The position numbers and the translations under genes are program-made. The notes beneath the pieces were generated by a model, which saw only the letters and a list, made by a program, of their open reading frames with translations, was not told where the DNA came from and did not search any database. Of a stretch of DNA of 34,714 bases, positions 11,860 through 20,286 are shown one piece after another. Positions within the stretch are counted from its first letter, which is position 1; the number at the start of each line of letters is the position of its first letter. Source of the stretch: Gp13-AA77 sp036521995 (GTDB lineage Bacteria; Acidobacteriota; Terriglobia; UBA7540); contig DATDGR010000114.1 in assembly GCA_036521995.1 (NCBI GenBank), forward strand, positions 1-34,714. Direction: 5' to 3'.

Positions 11860-12306
11860 TCACCGTCCTCTCTGGGTTGCAGTGACGGGGATCACCTGGG
11901 CTATTTCCCGTTCCCCGGCGGCCGCGCGGGATTTGGGTTTGGGCGGTGCGTAGTGGAGGACCACCCCGAGCTCGGGCAGACTCAGATCGCGCACCGTGTT
12001 CCCGGCGCTGTTCCGCACCACCGTCAGCGCGCAGGCGCCAGACTGGGTGTCGCTGTAGCTTTGGTTGATGACGAAGGCTACCGTCTTCGTCCCGTGAAAG
12101 AGCTGCAACGTGACGCCCACCCCGGTCCTATCCAGGTTGAAGGAGTACTCGCCCGCCGGCAGAGTCGCCAGGCCCCAGTGGGCCTCAAAGGGCAGTGTGA
12201 ATTTGCCCGCGGCCTCCTGGGCGCTCGCGACTCCCGGGTTGATGTACGCTGTCAGTAGGGCGAGCGCCAGCAACCTGAGCAGTTTAGAGCTTCGATTCCA
12301 CTTCAT
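11860..12306 (-). CDS. Small secreted protein of unknown function
   Basis: A 148-aa protein with a clear N-terminal signal peptide (MKWNRSSKLLRLLALALLTA, cleavage after about VASAQ). The mature part is beta-rich and starts with KFTLPFEAHWGLATLPAGEY, a style common in secreted proteins of Acidobacteriota; it ends in a basic Pro/Lys/Arg stretch. It is not a family I can name. The start at 12306 is well supported by GGAGG 8 nt upstream; the frame is open 27 codons further but without a ribosome site. A short imperfect hairpin lies in the leader at ~12330-12349. Confidence 0.65.
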   Translation of the reverse strand: MKWNRSSKLLRLLALALLTAYINPGVASAQEAAGKFTLPFEAHWGLATLPAGEYSFNLDRTGVGVTLQLFHGTKTVAFVINQSYSDTQSGACALTVVRNSAGNTVRDLSLPELGVVLHYAPPKPKSRAAAGEREIAQVIPVTATQRGR

Positions 12307-12648
12307 GACTACCTCCTTGTTTTGAACTTGGGCCAACCTTTGGTTGCCCTTACCCTCTAAAGCGGAAAACACGGCTGGAAGGTGCAATGGCGTCAGGAAA
12401 ATCTTCGCCGGGCGTGATCCGCGTTTCCAGAATCTGCTTCGCCACGTCGGTCTGGCTTCCGCAGGCGTTATAAAGGCAGGTAAGTACCAACTCTCGCCCG
12501 TGTACAGGCCACCGCAGGTGTGCTAAAGTAGCGAACTCAGGGTTCTTTGCAGCGAACTGTTCCGGATCCTTCCGCCGGGGCGTACGAATTGATTGTGCTC
12601 TGGGGGGCGGCCGGCATCAGTTTGACCTGTCTAATCAGCGGAGGAAGT
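12307..12648. other. Divergent intergenic region before the carbamoyltransferase cluster
   Basis: About 340 bp between the minus-strand secreted protein and the plus-strand sugar cluster, so it must contain both promoters. I see a TATAAC-like box on the minus strand near 12470 but no convincing -35 partner, and nothing better on the plus strand. No coding frame here is supported. Confidence 0.4.
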
Positions 12649-12828
12649 ATGGGGTTTTTCCAGGTCGCGCGACGGCGCTTCGGCATCGCCGGTGAGCTGC
12701 TGAGCTTTTTTTGGGGGAACAAACGCTGGTGGCTGGTCCCAGTGATCGTGGTGCTGCTGGCCATGGGTGTGTTGTTGATTCTGGCGCAGAGCGCGGTGAT
12801 TGCACCGTTCATTTACACCCTCTTCTGA
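12649..12828 (+). CDS. DUF5989-family small membrane protein
   Basis: A 59-aa protein: short amphipathic N-terminus (MGFFQVARRRFGIAGELL), then FFWGNKRWWLVPVIV and one long hydrophobic helix (~29-50), ending SAVIAPFIYTLF. The WW-L-P membrane entry and the APFIYTLF end are typical of DUF5989. These proteins are commonly encoded next to SxtJ-like proteins and NodU/CmcH carbamoyltransferases, exactly as here. ATG 12649 has GGAGG 5 nt upstream; the frame continues 34 codons upstream without similarity. Its biochemical role is unknown; an inner-membrane partner of the carbamoyltransferase is an inference. Confidence 0.75.
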   Translation: MGFFQVARRRFGIAGELLSFFWGNKRWWLVPVIVVLLAMGVLLILAQSAVIAPFIYTLF

Positions 12829-12878
12829 CCCGAGGGTGGGAAGCAGGCTGCTTGACGATTCAGTCGGAGGGGTCAGGA

Positions 12879-13292
12879 ATGTCGCAAACGGTATCGGCGG
12901 GGCTGCCCAAGACCTTGGGGCCTCCGCAAGCGGAGTCCGAGGGTTTATTGAAGAGCTTTTGGGCCCGCCTGGTCTTCACAATTCTGTGCGGCGGCCTCAT
13001 CTGGGCTGTTTGGGCGCCTCTGGCCCACAGGGTCCCGAGCACTCGCCTGCGGGTACTCCTGGTACTGTTTGTTACGGTCTTCTTCATCTGGAAGGTGTGG
13101 CCGGGTCTGGCCAAGGGAATCGGCAATTTTCAGGCGCGTCTCATCCTCACCATCATTTACGCCATCATCCTACTTCCTTTTGGGGTCCTGGCGCGTCTGC
13201 TAGCGGACCCGCTCCGTATCAAAAAGCGGCCCACCGCTTGGATAGAGCATTCCAAAGAGACCATGGACATTCGATGGGCCAAAAGGCAGTAA
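12879..13292 (+). CDS. SxtJ-family membrane protein
   Basis: A 137-aa protein with three hydrophobic segments (~30-47, 57-72, 85-105) and a C-terminal LLPFGVLARLLADPLRIKKRP motif, characteristic of the SxtJ family named from saxitoxin clusters, where it accompanies a carbamoyltransferase. ATG 12879 has GGAGGGG 7-8 nt upstream. It starts 50 nt after the DUF5989 gene and ends 4 nt before the carbamoyltransferase start, so the three are surely one transcript. The function is not established; scaffolding or anchoring of the cytoplasmic carbamoyltransferase is plausible. Confidence 0.75.
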   Translation: MSQTVSAGLPKTLGPPQAESEGLLKSFWARLVFTILCGGLIWAVWAPLAHRVPSTRLRVLLVLFVTVFFIWKVWPGLAKGIGNFQARLILTIIYAIILLPFGVLARLLADPLRIKKRPTAWIEHSKETMDIRWAKRQ

Positions 13293-13296
13293 TCAA

Positions 13297-15081
13297 GTGG
13301 ATATTTTAGGGATTTCCTGCTACTACCACGATGCCGCCGCCTCGCTTGTTCGAGACGGGCGGCTGATGGCCGCCGCGGAGGAGGAGCGGTTTTCGCGCAA
13401 GAAGCACGACTTCGACTTCCCGAAGAACGCCATCCAGTACTGTCTGGAGGCGGGCGGCATCACGGGCAAAGACCTGGACTACGTTGTCTTCTTCGAGAAG
13501 CCCTTCCGCAAGCTTGACCGCATCCTAGCCACCGTGCTGCAGACCTACCCGCGGTCCTGGAAGGTCTTCCGTGAGTCGATGATCACCTGGGTGATCGACA
13601 AGCTTTGGGTGGCAAGCACGCTCCAGGCGGAGCTCGGCATCCCCAAGGACAAAGTGCTGTTCTCGGACCATCACCTTTCTCACGCCGCCAGCGCCTTTTT
13701 GTGCTCGCCGTTCGAAGAGGCTGCCATCCTTACGGTGGACGGCGTCGGGGAATGGGTGACGGCCACCTATGGGCTTGGCAAGGGCGCGGACATCCGCTTG
13801 CTCAGCCAGATGGATTTTCCGCACTCCGTCGGGCTGCTGTACAGCGCCTTTACGGCCTTCTTGGGATTCGAGGTCAACGAAGGCGAATACAAGGTGATGG
13901 GGATGGCGCCTTACGGCGTGCCCCGCTACGTCGACAAGGTGTGGAAGGTGGTGCGCCAGAACAGGGACGGTTCCTTTGCGCTGGATATGGATTATTTCTG
14001 TTTCCATCACTCCACCGACAAGACCTTCAACGGGCGATTTACGGCGCTGTTTGGGAACCCGCGTCCGCCGGAATTGCACTTCTTTACCGCAGGAACGGGC
14101 TTTCCCAAGTATTTCGGAGAAAAACCTTCGAATTACGCCGAGCTGTGCAAGGCAAACCAGTATTACGCCGACATTGCCGCCAGCATTCAAAAGGTTACGG
14201 AAGAACTTCTGGTGGGAATGGCCAAGAATCTCCACCAGATGACCGGGCAGAACAAGCTCTGCATCGCCGGCGGCGTGGGGCTGAACAGCGTTGCCAACAG
14301 CCGCATTCTTCGTGAAACGGGATTCGACGAGATCTTCGTGCAGCCCGCGGCGGGCGATGGCGGCGGTTCGCTGGGAGCGGCGCTGTGGGCTTACAACACG
14401 CTGCTCGGGAAGCCCCGGGTCTTTCGCATGGACCATGCCTACTGGGGGCAGCAATACAGCCCGGGGGAGATCCGGTCATTTCTTGACGGCATCAACATTC
14501 CCTATCAGGTTTTCGACCATGAGGACCAGCTCCTGGACCGCGTCGTAGACCACTTGAAGAGCGGAAAAGTGATCGGCTGGTACCAGGGCCGTTTCGAGTG
14601 GGGACCGCGCGCGCTCGGCAACCGCAGCATCATCGCGGATCCGGGCAATCCAGACATGAAGGATATCGTTAACACCAAGATCAAGTTTCGTGAGCCTTAC
14701 CGTCCTTTTGCGCCTTCCGTTCTGGCGGAACGGGCGGAAGACTACTTCGAACTCGAGAATGCCCCTAAGCACTACCCCGCCCGGTACATGCTTTACGTGG
14801 TGCCGGTGAAGGAACACCAGAAAGAGAAGTTGCCGGCTATTACTCACGTCGACGGAACCGGGCGCCTGCAGACGGTATTTCGCGATCAGAGCCCGCGCTA
14901 TTACAGCCTCATCGAGCGCTTTGGGCAGGCGACGGGCGTCCCGGTGGTCTTGAATACGTCCTTTAACCTGAGGGGTGAGCCCATCGTCACTACCCCTGCC
15001 AACGCTTTCAATACCTTCTCGAAGAGCGAGATGGACGCGCTCGTCCTGGATAACTTCATCATCGATAAGTCGGCTTTCTAG
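13297..15081 (+). CDS. NodU/CmcH-family carbamoyltransferase
   Basis: A 594-aa enzyme that uses carbamoyl phosphate and ATP to make carbamoyl-adenylate and then an O-carbamoylated sugar or metabolite. N-terminal domain: MDILGISCYYHDAAASLV (H11), SDHHLSHAASAFL (H125, H129: metal/adenylate site), TVDGVGEW (D148), GEYKVMGMAPYG. C-terminal YrdC-like/capping part: AGGVGLNSVANSRI, QPAAGDGGGSLGAALWA, FEWGPRALGNRSI, KFREPYRPFAPSVL and NTSFNLRGEPIV. All family blocks are present and the length is normal. The start is GTG 13297, 4 nt after the SxtJ stop. Context (dTDP-rhamnose genes directly downstream) suggests a carbamoylated deoxyhexose or glycan as product; the acceptor cannot be read from sequence. 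Confidence 0.95.
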   Translation: MDILGISCYYHDAAASLVRDGRLMAAAEEERFSRKKHDFDFPKNAIQYCLEAGGITGKDLDYVVFFEKPFRKLDRILATVLQTYPRSWKVFRESMITWVIDKLWVASTLQAELGIPKDKVLFSDHHLSHAASAFLCSPFEEAAILTVDGVGEWVTATYGLGKGADIRLLSQMDFPHSVGLLYSAFTAFLGFEVNEGEYKVMGMAPYGVPRYVDKVWKVVRQNRDGSFALDMDYFCFHHSTDKTFNGRFTALFGNPRPPELHFFTAGTGFPKYFGEKPSNYAELCKANQYYADIAASIQKVTEELLVGMAKNLHQMTGQNKLCIAGGVGLNSVANSRILRETGFDEIFVQPAAGDGGGSLGAALWAYNTLLGKPRVFRMDHAYWGQQYSPGEIRSFLDGINIPYQVFDHEDQLLDRVVDHLKSGKVIGWYQGRFEWGPRALGNRSIIADPGNPDMKDIVNTKIKFREPYRPFAPSVLAERAEDYFELENAPKHYPARYMLYVVPVKEHQKEKLPAITHVDGTGRLQTVFRDQSPRYYSLIERFGQATGVPVVLNTSFNLRGEPIVTTPANAFNTFSKSEMDALVLDNFIIDKSAF

Positions 15082-15104
15082 CTTCGTAACGAGGAGTTCG
15101 CCTA

Positions 15105-15848
15105 ATGAAGGGCGTGATTCTGGCCGGCGGCACGGGCTCGAGGCTGTCTCCGCTCACCCGGGTCACCAACAAGCACCTGCTGCCCATCTACGACCGGCCC
15201 ATGGTGTTCTATCCCATCCAGACCCTGGTGAACGCAGGCATCACGGACATTCTGCTGGTTACAGGAGGACAGAATGCCGGGGAATTTCTTCGCCTGTTGG
15301 GGAACGGGAAAGACTTCGGGCTGAAGCACATCAACTATACTTATCAGGAAGGCGAAGGCGGAATCGCTGACGCCCTGCGCCTGGCGAAGCACTTCGCCGA
15401 CGACCAGCCGATCTGCGTGGTGCTCGGAGACAACATCATCGAAACCAACGTTTGCGCCGCGCGGGCGAAGTTCGAGCGGGAGGGCTGCGTTGGGAGCCAC
15501 ATCATCCTGAAGGAGGTTCCGGATCCCCAGCGCTTCGGGGTGCCCGTCTTCGAAGGTGACCGGATCATCCGCATCGAGGAAAAACCCAAGGAGCCGAAAT
15601 CCCCTTACGCCGTGATCGGGATCTACATGTACGACGCCCGGGTTTTCGATCATATCCAGACGCTGCGTCCTTCGGCCCGGGGAGAGTTCGAAATCACTGA
15701 TGTGAATAATTTGTACCTGGCTGCCGGCCAACTCAGCTACAGCCTCCTGGAAGGTTGGTGGACGGACGCCGGCACTTTCGAATCGTTGCTGCGCGCCAAC
15801 AACCTGGTGGCCAGTTCCGGCGCCAACAAGGTTGGGTCGGCGGCTTGA
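15105..15848 (+). CDS. rmlA: Glucose-1-phosphate thymidylyltransferase (RmlA-like, short form)
   Basis: A 247-aa sugar nucleotidyltransferase that should join dTTP and glucose-1-phosphate into dTDP-glucose, the first step to dTDP-rhamnose. Seen: the nucleotide loop GVILAGGTGSRLSPLTRVTNKHLLP (3-27), IQTLVNAGI, EGGIADAL, VVLGDNI (metal Asp), QRFGVPVF, IEEKPKEPKS (Lys for the sugar phosphate), and YSLLEGWWTDAGTFESLL. It lacks the ~40 C-terminal residues that form the allosteric dimer contact in ~290-aa RmlA, so feedback by dTDP-rhamnose may differ. GAGGAG precedes the ATG. It lies 23 nt after the carbamoyltransferase and just before rmlB. Confidence 0.88.
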   Translation: MKGVILAGGTGSRLSPLTRVTNKHLLPIYDRPMVFYPIQTLVNAGITDILLVTGGQNAGEFLRLLGNGKDFGLKHINYTYQEGEGGIADALRLAKHFADDQPICVVLGDNIIETNVCAARAKFEREGCVGSHIILKEVPDPQRFGVPVFEGDRIIRIEEKPKEPKSPYAVIGIYMYDARVFDHIQTLRPSARGEFEITDVNNLYLAAGQLSYSLLEGWWTDAGTFESLLRANNLVASSGANKVGSAA

Positions 15849-15939
15849 TCTCGGCACAAGGCAGGCGGGACGGCCCTCCGAGTTAAGGCAGCGCGCCGCC
15901 AGGATCGATTGACGCAGTTCGCACTGAGGAGCGAGCATC

Positions 15940-16968
15940 TTGAGACTTCTGGTGACAGGCGGGGCAGGATTCATTGGTTCGAACTTCATCCGATACTTTT
16001 TTCGGGCCCACCCCGGCAGTTCCATCACGAATCTGGACAAGCTGACCTACGCGGGAAATCTCGAAAACCTCGCCGACCTCGATTCCGAGACGAACTATCG
16101 TTTTATCCGTGGCGACGTGACGGACTCGGAACTGCTGGACCGGATCCTGCAAGAGTCCATCGACGCCATCGTTCACTTCGCCGCCGAAACGCACGTGGAC
16201 CGCAGCATCGCCGAAGGGCGGGAGTTCGTGCGCACGAACGTGGTCGGAACCTATACGCTGCTCGAGGCTGCTCGCCGGAAAGGCATTCCGCGACTGCTCT
16301 ACGTGAGCACCGACGAAGTATACGGAAGCCTGCGGCCGGGGGAATCGGCTCACGAAGGTTCGATCCTGGAGCCCAACAGTCCTTACGCCGCCAGCAAGGC
16401 GGCGGCTGACCTGCTGGCCCGGAGCTTTTGGCAGACTTACCGCTTTCCCGTCGTTACCACCCGCTGTTCCAACAATTACGGACCTTATCAGTTCCCCGAA
16501 AAACTAATCCCGTTAGTAATCGCGAACGCGATCGAGAGCGGGAAGCTGCCCGTATATGGCGACGGCTTGAATGAACGCGATTGGATCTTCGTTGAAGATC
16601 ACTGCGGGGCGCTTGACCGGGTCCTCGAGTCCGGGCGGCCGGGCGAGATCTACAACATCGGGTTCGGGCAGCCGAGCACGAACCTGGAAATCATTCGCAG
16701 CTTGCTGCGTCTTCTGGATCGGTCCGAGGATCTCATCGAGTTTGTAAAGGACCGTCCCGGGCACGACCGGCGCTACGCCCTCGACACCGGAAAGATCTGT
16801 GACGAGCTCGGCTGGCAACCGAAGGTGAGTCTTGAGGAAGGGCTCAAATCGACGGTGGAGTGGTACCGCGCGAACTCCCGATGGATGGAAGGGGTGCGGG
16901 GAGGCGACTACAGAACCTACTACGAGAAGTTCTACACCCGTCGCGCCGACTTTCTGGCAACGCTGTGA
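15940..16968 (+). CDS. rmlB: dTDP-glucose 4,6-dehydratase RmlB
   Basis: A 342-aa SDR enzyme that turns dTDP-glucose into dTDP-4-keto-6-deoxyglucose using bound NAD. Motifs: TGGAGFIGSNF (6-16, NAD loop), HFAAETHVDRSI (79-90), STDEVYG with T124-D125-E126 (the Asp/Glu dehydratase pair), Y149-xxx-K153 catalytic motif, SNNYGPYQFPEKLIP, and DHCGALDRVLE. Normal length. The start codon is TTG at 15940, preceded by GAGGAG; there is no in-frame ATG before the NAD loop. It sits between rmlA and rmlC. Confidence 0.95.
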   Translation: MRLLVTGGAGFIGSNFIRYFFRAHPGSSITNLDKLTYAGNLENLADLDSETNYRFIRGDVTDSELLDRILQESIDAIVHFAAETHVDRSIAEGREFVRTNVVGTYTLLEAARRKGIPRLLYVSTDEVYGSLRPGESAHEGSILEPNSPYAASKAAADLLARSFWQTYRFPVVTTRCSNNYGPYQFPEKLIPLVIANAIESGKLPVYGDGLNERDWIFVEDHCGALDRVLESGRPGEIYNIGFGQPSTNLEIIRSLLRLLDRSEDLIEFVKDRPGHDRRYALDTGKICDELGWQPKVSLEEGLKSTVEWYRANSRWMEGVRGGDYRTYYEKFYTRRADFLATL

Positions 16969-17025
16969 ACCTCGCGGCTCAGGCGCGAATCGGCGCAGCG
17001 TAGGGGGAGCAGGAGAGGAATCGAA

Positions 17026-17595
17026 ATGTCGTTTCGGATCGAATCCAAGCACTTGGGTGACGTGGTTGTGCTGGTTCCGTCGGTGTTTGAGGACGAACGC
17101 GGCTTCTTCATGGAGACCTTTCACGCCGGCCAGTTTCGCGCGCTCGGTCTTCCGAGCGAGTTTCCGCAGGACAATCAGTCCCGCTCGCGAAGAAACGTGA
17201 TTCGTGGTCTGCATTTCCAGTGGGACCCGCCCATGGGGAAGCTCATGCGCGTGACCTTCGGCATTGCCTTCCTGGTTGCGGTCGATATTCGCAAGGGATC
17301 GCCGACTCTGGGGAGTTGGTTTGGGCTGGAGGTCTCGGCTGAGAACAAGAAGCAGGTCTGGGCACCGGCGGGCTTCGCCCGCGGCTTTTGCGTGCTCTCC
17401 GACCAGGCCGACGTCCACTACAAGTGCACCGGAACTTACAGCAGCCGGGCCGAGTCGGGCATACGTTGGGATGATCCCGCGGTCGGTATCGAGTGGCCCC
17501 TCTCAAACCCGATCCTCTCGGAAAAGGACCGCAACGCCCGCACCTTGGCTGACTGGCTGGCATCCGTCGAGTCCGAACATTTCCAGTACCAATGA
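17026..17595 (+). CDS. rmlC: dTDP-4-dehydrorhamnose 3,5-epimerase RmlC
   Basis: A 189-aa cupin-fold epimerase acting on dTDP-4-keto-6-deoxyglucose. Seen: FEDERGFFMETFH (21-33), QDNQSRSRRNVIRGLHFQ with catalytic H63, VDIRKGSPTLG, and YKCTGTYSSRAESGIRWDDP with the acid/base Tyr region (Y132, Y138). The usual PxGFAHGF block reads PAGFARGF here, so Arg119 replaces a commonly conserved His; this variant is also common among RmlC-like proteins, so activity is still likely but the substrate could be a related keto sugar. Start ATG 17026 follows an AGGAGAGGA stretch. Gap to rmlB is 57 nt. Confidence 0.92.
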   Translation: MSFRIESKHLGDVVVLVPSVFEDERGFFMETFHAGQFRALGLPSEFPQDNQSRSRRNVIRGLHFQWDPPMGKLMRVTFGIAFLVAVDIRKGSPTLGSWFGLEVSAENKKQVWAPAGFARGFCVLSDQADVHYKCTGTYSSRAESGIRWDDPAVGIEWPLSNPILSEKDRNARTLADWLASVESEHFQYQ

Positions 17596-17636
17596 GAGGT
17601 GCCACCGACCGCACAGGAACGCGGATGCGCCGAACC

Positions 17637-17664
17637 ACGATCGACGACCCGCGGCGTCGATCGT
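17637..17664. repeat. Perfect 10-bp inverted repeat between rmlC and rmlD
   Basis: ACGATCGACG (17637-17646) and CGTCGATCGT (17655-17664) can form a hairpin with an 8-nt GC-rich loop. It sits 35 nt before the rmlD ATG, with no T-run, so it may be an attenuating or processing hairpin in the operon mRNA or a chance palindrome. Confidence 0.4.
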
Positions 17665-17698
17665 CGATTCTCTCTAGCGACTACGCCAAGGAAAGAAC

Positions 17699-18577
17699 AT
17701 GAAGATCATGCTCATTGGAGCTGGCGGCCAGTTGGGGAGTGACCTGCTTAGAGTCCTCCCCGCGGCGAACACGGTTCCGCTCACACACGCAGACATCGAA
17801 ATCACGGACCCCCGTTCGGTCCAGACGGCGTTTGAGCAACATCGGCCGGATGTTGTGATCAACACGACGGCTTTTCACCGGGTTGACGAGTGCGAAAGCC
17901 AGATGGAGCGGACCTTTCAAGTGAACACGTTTGCGGTTCGCGGTCTGGCCCAGGCCTGCAAGCAGTTTGGCGCCGTGCTGGTACACTTCAGCACAGACTT
18001 TGTCTTCTCCGGAGAGAAGCAGGAGCCCTATGTCGAGACTGATCGTCCCAGGCCGTTGAGCGTCTACGGGACCTCGAAACTGGCCGGAGAGCACCTTGTG
18101 GCTGCCACTCTGGAAAGGCACTTCCTGATTCGGACCTGCGGGCTGTACGGCCTCGGTGGCAGCCGGTCGAAGGGCGGCAATTTTGTCGAAACCATGCTCA
18201 GGCTGGCGGCTCAAGGCAAGACAATCCGCGTGGTGGCCGATCAGACCGTGACGCCGACCTATACTGCGGACCTGGCAGGGAAGGTCACTCAGCTCATCAG
18301 CACTCAGGCTTTCGGGCTCTACCACATCACGAACAACGGCTGGTGTTCGTGGTTCGAATTTGCCCGAGCCATTTTCGATCTGTCCGGCGTCAGCGCTGAC
18401 CTGAAGCCAACGACATCCGAGGCCTTCGGAGCACCGGCCCGGCGGCCCGTTTACTCTGTGCTGCGCCATCAGAGGCTGGAGTCGTTAGGACTGGACGACA
18501 TGCCCGTGTGGAACGCGAGTCTCAGGCGCTATCTCGCGGAACGCGCGCAGGCGTGGGCCGCGACCCCCACGAATTGA
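17699..18577 (+). CDS. rmlD: dTDP-4-dehydrorhamnose reductase RmlD
   Basis: A 292-aa SDR enzyme catalysing the last step to dTDP-L-rhamnose with NAD(P)H. Seen: LIGAGGQLGSDL (5-16), INTTAFHRVDECE (54-66), VHFSTDFVFSG (95-105), Y123-GTS-K127 catalytic motif in LSVYGTSKLAGE, RTCGLYG, and VADQTVTPTYTADLA. Normal length. AAGGAAAG lies just upstream of ATG 17699. With the three preceding genes the complete rhamnose-nucleotide pathway is present in biosynthetic order A-B-C-D. Its stop is 8 nt before the amidohydrolase start, indicating the same transcript. Confidence 0.93.
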   Translation: MKIMLIGAGGQLGSDLLRVLPAANTVPLTHADIEITDPRSVQTAFEQHRPDVVINTTAFHRVDECESQMERTFQVNTFAVRGLAQACKQFGAVLVHFSTDFVFSGEKQEPYVETDRPRPLSVYGTSKLAGEHLVAATLERHFLIRTCGLYGLGGSRSKGGNFVETMLRLAAQGKTIRVVADQTVTPTYTADLAGKVTQLISTQAFGLYHITNNGWCSWFEFARAIFDLSGVSADLKPTTSEAFGAPARRPVYSVLRHQRLESLGLDDMPVWNASLRRYLAERAQAWAATPTN

Positions 18578-18585
18578 GAAGCGCC

Positions 18586-20286
18586 ATGCTTACAGGCGTC
18601 AAGCTGTTCTCCTACCTCGCACTCGCCGCTTTCCTGCTCGCGCCCGCAGCGATTCACGGGCAAGCGGCTGATTACGATTACTTGATCAGTGGCGCCCGCG
18701 TCGCTGATGGCACCGGCGCTCCTTGGAACCATGCGGATATCGCGATTGTGGGCGACCGCATCGCCGCTATCGGCGATCTACATGACGCCGCTGCGAAGAA
18801 GCGAATCGATGCCACCGGCATGGTGGCCTCACCGGGATTTATCGACGTTCAGGGTCAATCGGAGTTCAATCTCCTAGTGGATAACCGCGCCGCCAGCAAA
18901 ATCACTCAGGGCGTGACCACCGAGATTACGGGCGAGGGAAACTCCATCGCGCCCTTGAACGACCGGCTGTTTGAGGACCTTCAGGACGAGGCCAGAAAGT
19001 ACGGTGTCACGATCGATTGGCGCTCGCTCGATGAGTACTTGAAGCGTTTGCAGGCTGCGAGGCCTGCCATCAATCTCGGCACGTTTGTCGGCGCTGGCGG
19101 ACTTCGAACCTACGTGGTCGGCAAAGACAACCGTCCGGCCACCCCCGCGGAGCTCGACCAGATGCGCCGCTTGGTGGCTGAAGCCATGCAGCAGGGCGCC
19201 TTCGGGCTGAGTTCAGCCCTTGAATACGTGCCCGACACGTTTGCCTCCACCGACGAACTCGTCGAATTGGCCAAAGTCGCCCGGACTTGCGGCGGCGTCT
19301 ACTTTACCCATCAGCGCTCGGAATCCGACCGAATCTTTCAATCCCTCGACGAAGTGTTCGAGATCGCGCAGCGTGCCGGCATCTCCACCACGATCTGGCA
19401 CCTGAAGGCCGCGTACCAGGAGAACTGGGGAAAAATGCCAGAGGTCCTCAGCAGAATTGAAGCCGCGCGAGGGCGCGGCTTGGACGTGGCGGCCAGCGTG
19501 TATCCTTACGCGCGCGCGTCCAATGGCCTGGTCGCGTGTTTTCCCAGTTGGGTTTCAGAAGGCGGCACCACCAAGATGCTGGAACGGTTGAAGGATCCCG
19601 CTGCGCGTGCCCGCGCCCAGAAGGAAATGGATGAACCCGGCACAACCTGGGAGAACGAATGGCGAGGCTCGGGCGGAGCTCAGGGCGTAACCTTGATTCA
19701 GGTCGTGAACCCGGAGCTGCGCCAGTATGAGGGCATGAACTTTGAGGAAATTGGCCGCCGGATGGGCAAAGACCCGAAGGACGCCGCCATGGATGTCGCC
19801 ATCGCCGATCACGGCAACAGCCAGGTGGTGATCGCGATCATGCAGGAATCCGACGTCCGGGCAGCCGTCTCGAACCCGTTGCTGACTTTCGGTTCGGATT
19901 CTCCCGCGCAGGCGGAAGATGGACCGCTGAGCACCACCAAAGCCCACCCCAGAGCCTTCGGCACATTTCCGCGCATTCTGGCGGAGTACGTTCGGACCGA
20001 GCACACCATGGGCCTGGAAGAAGCCATCCGCAAAATGACTTCGCAGGCTGCGAGCCGCGTCGGGATTGCGGATCGTGGCATTCTTCGGCCGGGGATGATG
20101 GCTGATCTTGTTGTCTTTGACGCTTCGGCGATCCGCGACGTCGCCACTTACAACAACCCTCTTCGCTATTCCGTGGGTGTAAAGGACGTCTTCGTCAACG
20201 GTAGGCCCGTTGTGCTCGACGGCAGGATCACCGACGAGCGGCCGGGAAAAGCGTTACGAGGCCCCGGATACAGACACGCCCAGTAG
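18586..20286 (+). CDS. Exported D-aminoacylase-like amidohydrolase with altered metal site
   Basis: A 566-aa protein with a signal peptide (LFSYLALAAFLLAPAAIHG, ~7-25) and an amidohydrolase barrel of the N-acyl-D-amino-acid deacylase family: VADGTGAPW, GFIDVQGQSEF, SKITQGVTTEITGEG, YFTHQRSESD (H242), TTIWHLKAAYQ (H272), FGSDSPA (D438), and PGMMADLVVFD. The two His of the usual HxH metal motif are Gln here (Q89, Q91), and the metal-ligand Cys that follows in D-aminoacylase is not evident at GEG (~117). The remaining His and Asp ligands are kept. ATG 18586 was chosen because it begins the signal peptide. The frame stays open upstream inside rmlD. Either a one-metal hydrolase of a related subfamily or an inactive relative. 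Confidence 0.85.
   Translation: MLTGVKLFSYLALAAFLLAPAAIHGQAADYDYLISGARVADGTGAPWNHADIAIVGDRIAAIGDLHDAAAKKRIDATGMVASPGFIDVQGQSEFNLLVDNRAASKITQGVTTEITGEGNSIAPLNDRLFEDLQDEARKYGVTIDWRSLDEYLKRLQAARPAINLGTFVGAGGLRTYVVGKDNRPATPAELDQMRRLVAEAMQQGAFGLSSALEYVPDTFASTDELVELAKVARTCGGVYFTHQRSESDRIFQSLDEVFEIAQRAGISTTIWHLKAAYQENWGKMPEVLSRIEAARGRGLDVAASVYPYARASNGLVACFPSWVSEGGTTKMLERLKDPAARARAQKEMDEPGTTWENEWRGSGGAQGVTLIQVVNPELRQYEGMNFEEIGRRMGKDPKDAAMDVAIADHGNSQVVIAIMQESDVRAAVSNPLLTFGSDSPAQAEDGPLSTTKAHPRAFGTFPRILAEYVRTEHTMGLEEAIRKMTSQAASRVGIADRGILRPGMMADLVVFDASAIRDVATYNNPLRYSVGVKDVFVNGRPVVLDGRITDERPGKALRGPGYRHAQ

Noticed and set aside
13525..14454. 309-codon open frame on the minus strand
   Set aside because: Lies fully inside the carbamoyltransferase gene, an antisense shadow caused by high third-position GC.
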